Source of the DNA: Saprospiraceae bacterium
Lineage (GTDB): Bacteria; Bacteroidota; Bacteroidia; Chitinophagales; Saprospiraceae
Assembly (NCBI GenBank): GCA_007125435.1
Contig: SLDF01000394.1
Coordinates: 1 to 8,239 of the forward strand
Length of the DNA stretch: 8,239 nt
Reading direction: 5' to 3'
This document shows positions 1 through 5,132 of this stretch, piece after piece. Below the pieces are notes generated by a model, which had not been told where the DNA came from, made no database searches, and saw nothing but the letters and a program-made list of their open reading frames with translations. The position numbers and the translations under genes are program-made. The number at the start of each line of letters is the position of its first letter. The stretch's first letter is position 1.

Positions 1-69
1 CACTTGAGGCTATGCTCTCTCTTCAGCACTCGTCTAAAGTAAAATTCTCTAAGCTCTAGCTCTTTTCAG
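1..69 (+). repeat. Left-end fragment of a diverged dispersed repeat
   Basis: Non-coding. Bases 30-69 align in inverted orientation with 7602-7671 and 7898-7967. Shared blocks include TCGTCTAAA near 30-38 and a CTCTA/GCTC-rich core, at roughly 70-77% identity with one indel against the better-aligned parts (counted by eye). Bases 1-9 (CACTTGAGG) also match the complement of 7620-7628, so part of a second unit may run off the left edge. No open frame is supported. The biological nature of the repeat (decayed mobile element or structured intergenic repeat) is not known. Confidence 0.55.
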
Positions 70-125
70 ACGACACCAAGTGTAGCCTTGGCTATGCGCG
101 TATTTTTTATTCTTCGATCTCGCTC

Positions 126-162
126 AAAATAGCTATGACTTAGATCATACGACGGCTATTTT
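126..162. repeat. Inverted repeat (hairpin) in left repeat region
   Basis: AAAATAGC at 126-133 pairs exactly with GCTATTTT at 155-162. Directly inside, TATGA (134-138) pairs with TCATA (145-149), leaving a small loop and a one-sided 5-base bulge. There is no T-run after either arm, so it does not look like an intrinsic terminator. It lies between two repeat fragments and is probably part of the same decayed intergenic element. Confidence 0.5.
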
Positions 163-171
163 CAGACTCAT

Positions 172-245
172 TCCGGGGCTCGCTGTTCGCTCGGTCCTGC
201 GGACTCACTCGCTATCGCTCGCGACCCACTCCGCATCGCTGATGC
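172..245 (+). repeat. 74-bp GC-rich repeat, left copy
   Basis: This segment aligns without gaps to the reverse complement of 8126-8199, with 68 of 74 bases identical by eye; the first 26 bases are a perfect match. It contains two small hairpins that the other copy keeps: GTCC-TGC-GGAC (194-204) and GCATC-GCT-GATGC (233-245). It is rich in CGCTCG-like steps and stands out from the AT-rich surroundings. Partial, more diverged copies occur at 7576-7604 and 7751-7801. No coding capacity is evident. Confidence 0.8.
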
Positions 246-290
246 AGTACGGCAGGAAAAACGATTTCAAGACATCCACCCATTTTACTA

Positions 291-468
291 TTGAACCCGC
301 ATTATGTATTAGGGTTTCGTAGTGAGGGTTTAAATAGTGATAAAATAAGTGATTTCGCGATTGAATCATAGTCACCCCTATGGTGAATGAGCGAAATCAA
401 GCAAAGCGCCTTATTTTGAAGCCATTTGAAGCCGTAATAGAAATCGCTAATGCATAATGCGGGTTGAA
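291..468. mobile_element. MITE-like palindromic element without transposase
   Basis: The ends are 22-bp terminal inverted repeats (291-312 and 447-468), identical at 20 of 22 positions; the core is ACCCGCATTATG. Inside, further matched arms nest toward the centre: AAAATAAG 342-349 with CTTATTTT 410-417, GATTTCGC 351-358 with GCGAAATC 391-398, and TCACC 372-376 with GGTGA 382-386. The whole 178-bp unit can therefore fold into one long imperfect hairpin. It holds no open frame of useful size. Such architecture is typical of miniature inverted-repeat transposable elements mobilised in trans. I see no clear target-site duplication, and I cannot assign it to an IS family from memory. Confidence 0.7.
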
Positions 469-778
469 AATTTTGTTTTTACTTATAGATAACATTATTG
501 ATCCGTTAAAGATGTGCCTAATGTGGAGTTTAGGTCGAAGTATGTTGGGGTTTTGTCTAAGCGTTGGATTGCGAAATGATTTTTATAAGGATAAGATGGT
601 CTCCCGGATTTTGGAATGTTTTCTATAATATGGCGATAGTGTTTGTTAATGACGTAACTTTCCAATGATTCCATTTTTTTTGACTTATTTCTCAACGCGT
701 GATCTTTTTTGTGGTAAATGGTGTGGAGAAGGGTTCAAAATATACAATGTTATTAGACCGTTATGTGACATTAAGGTG
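469..778. other. Intergenic stretch with no supported gene
   Basis: About 310 AT-rich bases lie between the MITE-like element and the promoter of the small-protein cassette. A 66-codon minus-strand open frame (495-695, TTG start; ATG alternative at residue 8) crosses it. It has no ribosome-binding site, no recognisable motif and no promoter, so I do not call it a gene. Homopolymer T and A runs occur near 674-681 and 705-710. I see no RNA gene or repeat here. Confidence 0.5.
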
Positions 779-786
779 TATATTTG
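779..786 (+). promoter_or_regulatory. Predicted Bacteroidota -7 element for the small-protein cassette
   Basis: TATATTTG at 779-786 fits the TAnnTTTG -7 consensus of the Bacteroidota primary sigma factor. It lies 41 bases before the ATG at 828, which would give a leader of about 35 bases. The -33 position lacks a clear TTG; the nearest candidate is TTA at 753-755, slightly too far away. An AAAGG-like stretch (813-817) precedes the start codon. Confidence 0.55.
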
Positions 787-827
787 TGTTGTAGAGGGTA
801 TAAACAAACGAAAGGCATAAGATACTT

Positions 828-1064
828 ATGGAACATTTGAGTAAAAGAAGAGAGAGTGAAGAATTAATCGAAGTATTCACTTCGATGATAGGGTCATTTA
901 TAAGTCCAAGAACTAAATCTAACATTAGAAAAATCGATAATTATAGACCAATAGAGGAAGATTCTATAAATATTGCTTCTGACCTAAAACAATTGCGTGA
1001 TGACCTCAAAAAATCAAAGGAAAGATTTGCAAGCAAAAAAGAGCACCAAACCTCTTTCCACTGA
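828..1064 (+). CDS. Hypothetical 78-residue protein, first gene of a two-gene cassette
   Basis: I do not recognise a family. The product is short, highly charged and has no signal peptide or membrane segment. Residues about 1-15 are rich in Lys, Arg and Glu. Residues about 14-27 (IEVFTSMIGSFISP) are the only clearly hydrophobic patch. Residues about 48-68 read as an amphipathic, possibly coiled-coil helix (IASDLKQLRDDLKKSKERF), followed by a basic tail. The ATG is placed 41 bases after a good -7 element and just after a weak purine-rich stretch, which supports this start. The stop lies two bases before the GTG of the DUF2335-like gene, so the two are very likely co-transcribed and coupled. 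A perfect 8-bp stem with a 4-base loop lies inside the gene at 867-886. An interaction with the membrane protein encoded next is a guess from the arrangement. Confidence 0.6.
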   Translation: MEHLSKRRESEELIEVFTSMIGSFISPRTKSNIRKIDNYRPIEEDSINIASDLKQLRDDLKKSKERFASKKEHQTSFH

Positions 1065-1066
1065 TC

Positions 1067-1498
1067 GTGACGTTGAAAAAAGCAGAAACTCGTGAAGAGC
1101 TTTCAGCTATCGAATATAAGCGTTCTCAGCTTCAGATGTACAGCGGCCCTCTACCGCCCGCAGCTGAATTACAGAGATATGAAGAGGCGTTTCCGGGAGC
1201 TGCTCAAATGATCTTAGATCATTTGAGCAAAGAGCAGGACTTTCGACATAAAATGTCTGAAAGCGACCAAAGGTTAATAGAAAAAGATTTAGAACTCCAC
1301 AGTACAGCTAGAACGAGATCACAATATCTCATTTTCTTTTCAATAGCATTAACGATCGGTTTATGCGCTGTAATGGTATTTACTGACAATGCCACAGAGG
1401 CAAAGTGGGTTGTTGGTGGAATTGTTGGATTGGTCGCATTATTAGTGATTAAAAGTAGTTTTTTTAATCTTTTTAACCAGGATAGATCTAAGAACTAG
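1067..1498 (+). CDS. DUF2335-family two-helix membrane protein
   Basis: The 143-residue product carries the features I associate with the DUF2335 family of predicted membrane proteins. These are a YSGPLPP motif at residues 25-31, a PGAA motif at 43-46, a charged helical stretch (about 50-85), and two closely spaced C-terminal membrane helices (about 87-106 and 113-132) with a short hairpin between. The N-terminal part is predicted to be cytosolic. The molecular function of the family is, to my knowledge, not established. The start used is GTG at 1067, two bases after the upstream stop; there is no Shine-Dalgarno sequence, so translational coupling is likely. The frame stays open upstream to about 1004, so the start is not certain. 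A perfect 13-bp inverted repeat (1201-1229) is embedded in the coding sequence. The two genes stand alone, next to a mobile-like element on one side and a tRNA gene on the other, which fits an accessory cassette. Confidence 0.75.
   Translation: MTLKKAETREELSAIEYKRSQLQMYSGPLPPAAELQRYEEAFPGAAQMILDHLSKEQDFRHKMSESDQRLIEKDLELHSTARTRSQYLIFFSIALTIGLCAVMVFTDNATEAKWVVGGIVGLVALLVIKSSFFNLFNQDRSKN
1201..1229. repeat. Perfect 13-bp inverted repeat inside the DUF2335 gene
   Basis: TGCTCAAATGATC (1201-1213) and GATCATTTGAGCA (1217-1229) are exact reverse complements separated by TTA. The mRNA would form a stable stem with a 3-base loop. It encodes part of the stretch AAQMILDHLSKE just after the PGAA motif. 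There is no T-run after it, so it is not a standard terminator. Confidence 0.7.
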
Positions 1499-1701
1499 TT
1501 AATTATTCACAAGATTCAGATTCAAGTTCAATGCAAATTTAGTTTTTAATATTACAATTACAAGTGATGTAATGTTTCTCTTTCGTCAAGTTAAAGCCGT
1601 AATATCCGCCTGCTGCCATAAACAGGTGGTTGGTACGGATCCTGTAATGCATAGCTCGAGATTAAGACGTGGTCTAAAACTAAATCGATTGTAAAAGACA
1701 T

Positions 1702-1733
1702 AAAAAAAAGCCCTCACCAGAGGGCTTTTTTTT
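1702..1733. terminator. Symmetrical (bidirectional) intrinsic terminator
   Basis: Eight A, the stem GCCCTC (1710-1715), loop ACCA, stem GAGGGC (1720-1725), then eight T (1726-1733). The unit is symmetrical, so a GC-rich hairpin followed by a U-run is formed on either strand. On the minus strand it lies 8 bases after the 3' end of tRNA-Met and so ends that transcript, and possibly paa read-through. On the plus strand it follows the DUF2335 gene by about 200 bases. Confidence 0.9.
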
Positions 1734-1741
1734 ATAGAATG

Positions 1742-1815
1742 TGGCGTGAGGGAGACTTGAACTCCCGACCTCCGGGTTATGAATCCGACGCTCTAACCAG
1801 CTGAGCTACCACGCC
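1742..1815 (-). tRNA. tRNA-Met (CAT)
   Basis: The reverse complement folds as a 74-base cloverleaf. The acceptor stem is GGCGTGG with TCACGCC (G-C at positions 1-72, last pair G-T). The D-arm begins GCTCAGCTGGTTAGAGC, the anticodon loop is TTCATAA, and the T-arm is GGGAG-TTCAAGT-CTCCC. Position 1-72 is paired, so it is an elongator rather than an initiator tRNA. The anticodon stem has an A-C mismatch next to the loop. A CAT anticodon could also belong to a lysidine-modified tRNA-Ile, but the overall sequence resembles the elongator tRNA-Met of Bacteroidota as I remember it. The 3' CCA is not encoded (discriminator A, then CA). Confidence 0.9.
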
Positions 1816-1846
1816 ATATGGGATTATGCTTTGTTGTTAGCGGCTG

Positions 1847-1854
1847 CAAATATA
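1847..1854 (-). promoter_or_regulatory. Predicted -7 element of tRNA-Met
   Basis: On the minus strand TATATTTG lies 31 bases upstream of the mature tRNA 5' end, a normal distance for a short 5' leader. The -33 region shows only TTT at the expected spacing. It sits in the 80-base gap after paaD, so the tRNA has its own promoter even if paa transcripts read through. Confidence 0.6.
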
Positions 1855-1895
1855 CAGATTAAAATGTTTTGGTGAAATATTGGGTAAAAAAAAGA

Positions 1896-2393
1896 TCAGT
1901 GACACTTGAAATAATCAAAAGGCTCCAGACAGTCAAGACATTTGTACATGGATTTGCAAGCTGTAGAGCCAAACTGACTGATCATTTCTGTACTATTAGA
2001 GTCGCAATGGGGGCAAGGTACAACTTTGTCTTCACCGAATAGCTCGCTTTTATCTACGCTGCCCTGAGGAGGTGCTATGCCATAGTCTTTTAATTTTCTC
2101 TTACCTTCCTCAGTCATCCAGTCGGTTGTCCACGGTGGATTTAGAATCGTCTCGACGTTGACATTGTCAAATCCAGCTTCTTGAAGTGCTGCTCTTATAT
2201 TGACTTCGATCATATTCATAGCCGGACATCCTGAGTAGGTTGGTGTGATGACTACTGTGATGTGGTCATTCTCATCCATTTTTATGTCCCTTATAATACC
2301 CAGATCAAAGACGCTGAGTACAGGTATCTCAGGATCACTGACTGATGATAAAATAGCTTTGATCTTGTCTGTTCCAGGGCTTGTATCTGTCAT
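1896..2393 (-). CDS. paaD: PaaD, phenylacetyl-CoA epoxidase accessory protein (DUF59/MIP18-like)
   Basis: A 165-residue protein of the usual PaaD length and two-part build. Residues about 8-80 form the DUF59/MIP18-like domain, with the DPEIPVLSVFDLGII segment (20-34) and the conserved cysteine in TPTYSGCP (Cys56). The C-terminal part is a metal-ribbon with paired cysteines: Cys127-x2-Cys130 and Cys152-x2-Cys155, plus Cys146 and Cys164. PaaD is required for epoxidase activity in vivo in other bacteria and is thought to help mature or insert iron-sulfur or diiron centres; it is not a core subunit. Its ATG lies 15 bases after the paaC stop, so it is the last gene of the paaABCD transcript. No strong terminator follows; a T8 run just after the stop has only a very weak stem before it. 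Eighty bases further downstream is tRNA-Met on the same strand. Confidence 0.95.
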   Translation of the reverse strand: MTDTSPGTDKIKAILSSVSDPEIPVLSVFDLGIIRDIKMDENDHITVVITPTYSGCPAMNMIEVNIRAALQEAGFDNVNVETILNPPWTTDWMTEEGKRKLKDYGIAPPQGSVDKSELFGEDKVVPCPHCDSNSTEMISQFGSTACKSMYKCLDCLEPFDYFKCH

Positions 2394-2408
2394 GGTCGTT
2401 TTCTGTTT

Positions 2409-3167
2409 CTACCACTCCTGGCCGGGGTATACCCTTTGCATGTATTGCATTTCTGTAAGGATGTATCCCATGTGCTCTGTGTGTTTTCCTTCTTTGCCGC
2501 CAGTTTGCATGAATTCATCTTCCGGAATGCTCAGTGTGGCCTCTCGTATGATGTCTTGACGCTTCTTTTGCACTGATTCACGTATTGTAGATATGTCGAC
2601 GGCTATGCCACTTTCTACCAGATCTTTTTCATAGTCAGCCATAATGAGCGGTTCTTCGCTGAATCGCCAAAGTTCATTTAATGCATTTTGCATGCGTTTG
2701 TGGCTTTCATCTGTGCCGTCTCCGAGGCGAATCATCCACTCTGAGCTGTACTTTAGGTGATATGTGACTTCCTTGATTGATTTCTGAGCTATGTCTGATA
2801 GGTTTTGATCTTTTGAGTCGACTAATGCATGAAGCAAGTAATAGTGCCAGGAATCAAAAAGAAATTGCCTGACCAGAGTTTGCCCCCAGTCGCCATTGGG
2901 CTGTTCTACAAGAAGCAAATTGTTGTACTCCTGCTCTTTTCTCAGGAAAGCTATATCGTCTTCTGTTTTATTACTACCACTAAGCTCTGCGGCGTACTGG
3001 CAATACATTCGGGACTGCCCCAATAAATCTAAAGCAATATTGGTCATGGCAATATCTTGCTCTAAAACGGGGCCGTGTCCGCACCATTCGCCTAACCTTT
3101 GACTAAGGATCAGGTTGTTGTCACCCAGATAGAGGACATATTTTACTAATGAAGCTGGATTGGCCAT
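2409..3167 (-). CDS. paaC: PaaC, structural beta subunit of phenylacetyl-CoA 1,2-epoxidase
   Basis: A 252-residue ferritin-like helical protein that pairs with PaaA in the epoxidase complex. PaaC-type features are the N-terminal segment LGDNNLILSQRLGEWCGHGP (residues 14-33), then EQDIAMTNIALDLLGQSRMY (36-55), the FLRKEQEYNNLLLVEQPNGDW stretch (74-94) and the helix with KEVTYHLKYSSEWMIRLGDG (132-151). In known complexes PaaC is the non-catalytic partner of PaaA. I chose the ATG at 3167 because the protein then begins MANPASLVKYVLYLGDNN, a typical PaaC start 4 bases after the paaB stop. A longer open frame reaching 3278 only adds residues overlapping paaB and is rejected. The tight spacing with paaB and paaD indicates one polycistronic mRNA. 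Confidence 0.95.
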   Translation of the reverse strand: MANPASLVKYVLYLGDNNLILSQRLGEWCGHGPVLEQDIAMTNIALDLLGQSRMYCQYAAELSGSNKTEDDIAFLRKEQEYNNLLLVEQPNGDWGQTLVRQFLFDSWHYYLLHALVDSKDQNLSDIAQKSIKEVTYHLKYSSEWMIRLGDGTDESHKRMQNALNELWRFSEEPLIMADYEKDLVESGIAVDISTIRESVQKKRQDIIREATLSIPEDEFMQTGGKEGKHTEHMGYILTEMQYMQRVYPGQEW

Positions 3168-3171
3168 ATGT

Positions 3172-3456
3172 TTACATGTGTTTGAGTTCATCAGGTAGAT
3201 TATAGAATGTAGGATGTCTGTACACCTTGTTTTTTGCAGGCTCAAACATCGCTTCTGCATCATCGGGATCGGAGGCAAATATATTTTTGGACTCTACCAC
3301 CCAAAGTGACACACCTTCTTCTCTTCGGGTGTAGACATCTCTGGCATTTTCTATAGCCATCTGTTCATCAGCGGCATGGAGTGAACCTGCATGCTTGTGA
3401 TGAAGGCCTGATTTTGATCGAATGAATACTTCCCACAAGGGCCAATCTTTAGACAT
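3172..3456 (-). CDS. paaB: PaaB, small subunit of phenylacetyl-CoA 1,2-epoxidase
   Basis: A 94-residue cytosolic protein matching PaaB in size and sequence. It opens with WPLWEVFIRSKSGLHHKHAG (residues 5-24), continues with LHAADEQMAIENARDVYTRR (26-45), and has the later segment GVSLWVVESKNIFASDP (48-64). PaaB joins the PaaA-PaaC units into the larger active assembly; it carries no metal site. The ATG at 3456 lies 11 bases after the paaA stop and the stop lies 4 bases before paaC, so translation is probably coupled along the cluster. The length is normal and nothing is missing. Confidence 0.96.
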   Translation of the reverse strand: MSKDWPLWEVFIRSKSGLHHKHAGSLHAADEQMAIENARDVYTRREEGVSLWVVESKNIFASDPDDAEAMFEPAKNKVYRHPTFYNLPDELKHM

Positions 3457-3467
3457 AAATATAGTTT

Positions 3468-4415
3468 TTAAGCGACTTTTTGTTGTTGTTTTTTCTTTCT
3501 CTTTTCAGCATATGCCATGGCAGCTTCTCTGACCCAGGCTCCTTTTTCGTGAGCGTCTACTCTAGCTTTTAGCCTTTCTCTATTGCATGGACCATTGCCT
3601 TTGACGACATTCCAAAATTCTGTCCAGTCTATCTCGCCAAAGTCATAGCCACCTTTTTCCTCATTCCACTTGAGATCTGGATCGGGAATGGTAAGACCGA
3701 GTATTTCTGCTTGAGGCACTGTAGCATCTACAAATTTCTGTCGCAGTTCGTCATTGGTAAACCTCTTGATTTTCCACGCCATGGATTGAGCAGTATGTTT
3801 AGAGTCGGCATCGTTTGGCCCAAACATCATCAATGATGGCCACCACCATCTGTTCAATGAATCCTGAGCCATAGCCTTTTGCTCTTCTGACCCTCTACAG
3901 AGTGTCAATAATATTTCAAATCCCTGTCTTTGGTGAAAACTCTCCTCCTTGCACACCCTTACCATAGCTCTGGCATAAGGGCCATAAGAGGTGCGACATA
4001 GTGGTACCTGATTCATAATGGCAGCACCGTCTACGAGCCATCCGATAGCACCCATATCGGCCCAGGTCGGCGTAGGATAATTGAAAATACTGCTGTATTT
4101 TGCTTTACCGGTGTGAAGATCATCCAACATAGTGGCTCTATCGACGCCCAGTGTTTCAGCTGCACTATACAGATATAAACCATGGCCTGCTTCATCCTGA
4201 ACCTTAGCCAATAGAGCTGCCTTTCGCCTTAGAGAAGGTGCTCTGGTGATCCAATTGCCCTCAGGGAGCATACCTACTATTTCTGAATGCGCATGCTGTG
4301 AAATCTGCCTGATCAATGTCTTGCGATAGTCGTCGGGCATCCAGTCCTTTGGCTCGATTTTCTCATCTCTGTCTATTCGAGCCTGAAAATTATCTCTTAA
4401 ATTCATTTCGCTCAT
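3468..4415 (-). CDS. paaA: PaaA, catalytic diiron subunit of phenylacetyl-CoA 1,2-epoxidase
   Basis: A 315-residue ferritin-like oxygenase subunit. With O2 and electrons from NADPH via PaaE it converts phenylacetyl-CoA to its ring-1,2-epoxide, the step that removes aromaticity. Visible diiron ligand motifs are HAHSEIVGMLPEGNW (Glu45), VQDEAGHGLYLYSAAETLG (Glu75-x2-His78) and CKEESFHQRQGFE (Glu158-x2-His161). The rest, including YPTPTWADMGAIGWLVDGAA (113-132) and NRWWWPSLMMFGP, is strongly PaaA-like. The C-terminus ends in a lysine/glutamine-rich tail. The ATG at 4415 follows a purine-rich stretch and lies about 17 bases from the expected transcription start; an ATG three codons in (4406) is an alternative. 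It is the first gene of paaABCD, preceded by its own promoter and a palindromic operator. The usual fifth gene, paaE, is not downstream but upstream, beyond tetR. Confidence 0.97.
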   Translation of the reverse strand: MSEMNLRDNFQARIDRDEKIEPKDWMPDDYRKTLIRQISQHAHSEIVGMLPEGNWITRAPSLRRKAALLAKVQDEAGHGLYLYSAAETLGVDRATMLDDLHTGKAKYSSIFNYPTPTWADMGAIGWLVDGAAIMNQVPLCRTSYGPYARAMVRVCKEESFHQRQGFEILLTLCRGSEEQKAMAQDSLNRWWWPSLMMFGPNDADSKHTAQSMAWKIKRFTNDELRQKFVDATVPQAEILGLTIPDPDLKWNEEKGGYDFGEIDWTEFWNVVKGNGPCNRERLKARVDAHEKGAWVREAAMAYAEKRKKKQQQKVA

Positions 4416-4438
4416 CTTATCTTCAATATTTTGTATTG

Positions 4439-4469
4439 CAAATATATGCTATTCAGTTATTTAAAACAA
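4439..4469 (-). promoter_or_regulatory. Predicted paaABCD promoter
   Basis: On the minus strand a -33 TTG (4467-4469) is followed after exactly 20 bases by the -7 box TATATTTG (4439-4446). This is the best Bacteroidota-type promoter in the window. The predicted start near 4432 leaves a leader of roughly 17 bases before the paaA ATG. The palindromic operator begins 6 bases upstream of the TTG, so a bound repressor would sit against the promoter. Confidence 0.75.
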
Positions 4470-4474
4470 CGAAT

Positions 4475-4490
4475 ACGAACAAGTGTTCGT
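4475..4490. promoter_or_regulatory. Putative TetR-family operator upstream of paaA
   Basis: Perfect palindrome ACGAAC-AAGT-GTTCGT. The same arms recur at 7386-7401 in front of the aminotransferase gene. Dyad symmetry extends outward, with AACGAA on the left (4468-4473) matching TCGTT on the right (4491-4495) after a one-base offset. A separate 12-bp palindrome, CGTTAATTAACG (4492-4503), overlaps the right side. Size and symmetry fit a TetR-family dimer site, and the tetR gene starts this side of the next operon. Binding is inferred. Confidence 0.7.
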
Positions 4491-4527
4491 TCGTTAATTA
4501 ACGTTTTTTTATTGTTTTGTGCACTCG

Positions 4528-5112
4528 TTATTCTTTCTTTAGTCCGTCTAATTGGATTATCCTGAGATTGTCATACAGACGTTCTTTGGATATCCTCCCG
4601 GGTTTAAACCAATAGTGAATCCATCTTAGTGATGTCAAGAATGAATACAATGTGATCTTGGGGTCGACTTGCCTCAGTACGCCTGACTCAATACCATTCT
4701 TAATAATGTCCAATACTTTACTCTCATAGGACTTGCGCATTTTTAAAAACGTTTCCTGATAGGGAGGGCTGAGGTGCTTCCATTCGTCATTGAATACCGT
4801 GACGGAGGACAAACTGTCTGCTGCTACGTCGATATGCAATTTTATAATTTGTTCCAGTTGCTCTATAGGGTTGCTATATGTTTTGAGTATATGTTCAATC
4901 CCATCGGTAAACTTATTGGCATTGCCCATGCATATTTCCTGTAGCATTTGCTCTTTGGACTGGATGTGATTATAGAGGCTGGATGCTTCTAGACCTACAC
5001 TCTGGGCCAACTCCCTCACAGATGTAGCAGCATAGCCTTTTTCTTTGAATAGCTCTGCAGCTGCTTCCAGAATGTCTTTTTTTAATGTCGCTTTTTTGAC
5101 TGAGTTTGCCAT
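4528..5112 (-). CDS. TetR-family transcriptional regulator of the phenylacetate genes
   Basis: A 194-residue protein of normal TetR size. Residues about 10-57 form the DNA-binding domain: helix 1 (KKDILEAAAELFKEKGY), then the helix-turn-helix AATSVRELAQSVGLEASSLYNH (28-49) and the typical KEQML that follows. The rest is a helical ligand/dimerisation domain with no recognisable motif. TetR-type PaaR repressors that release DNA on binding phenylacetyl-CoA control paa genes in some other bacteria, and that role is inferred here from context. The ATG at 5112 is 20 bases after the paaE stop, so tetR is the third gene of the aminotransferase-paaE-tetR unit. It is followed by 112 bases holding the paaA promoter and operator. 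The two matching palindromes in front of both transcription units make this protein the likely binder and imply autoregulation. I see no terminator after it, so some read-through into paaABCD is possible. Confidence 0.9.
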   Translation of the reverse strand: MANSVKKATLKKDILEAAAELFKEKGYAATSVRELAQSVGLEASSLYNHIQSKEQMLQEICMGNANKFTDGIEHILKTYSNPIEQLEQIIKLHIDVAADSLSSVTVFNDEWKHLSPPYQETFLKMRKSYESKVLDIIKNGIESGVLRQVDPKITLYSFLTSLRWIHYWFKPGRISKERLYDNLRIIQLDGLKKE

Positions 5113-5132
5113 ATGTTTTTCTGGTACTTATT

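Noticed and set aside
495..695. 66-codon minus-strand open frame in the left intergenic region
   Set aside because: TTG start, no ribosome-binding site or promoter, no recognisable motif; could be chance. Homology would be needed to revive it.
1604..1634. Small stem CCGCCTG/CAGGTGG after the DUF2335 gene considered as a terminator
   Set aside because: 10-base loop, a G-T pair and no following T-run. The clear terminator is at 1702-1733.
1594..1653. Two short matches (AAGCCGTAATA and TAATGCATA) to the right arm of the MITE-like element
   Set aside because: In the same order but with different spacing and no terminal repeat. Too short to call a second copy; could be chance.
2245..3102. Plus-strand open frames opposite paaC and paaD
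   Set aside because: They are antisense shadows of well-recognised genes and have no protein features of their own.
3168..3278. Longer N-terminus for PaaC
   Set aside because: The added 37 residues lie inside paaB in another frame. The family start MANPASLVKYVLYLGDNN is at 3167, right after the paaB stop.
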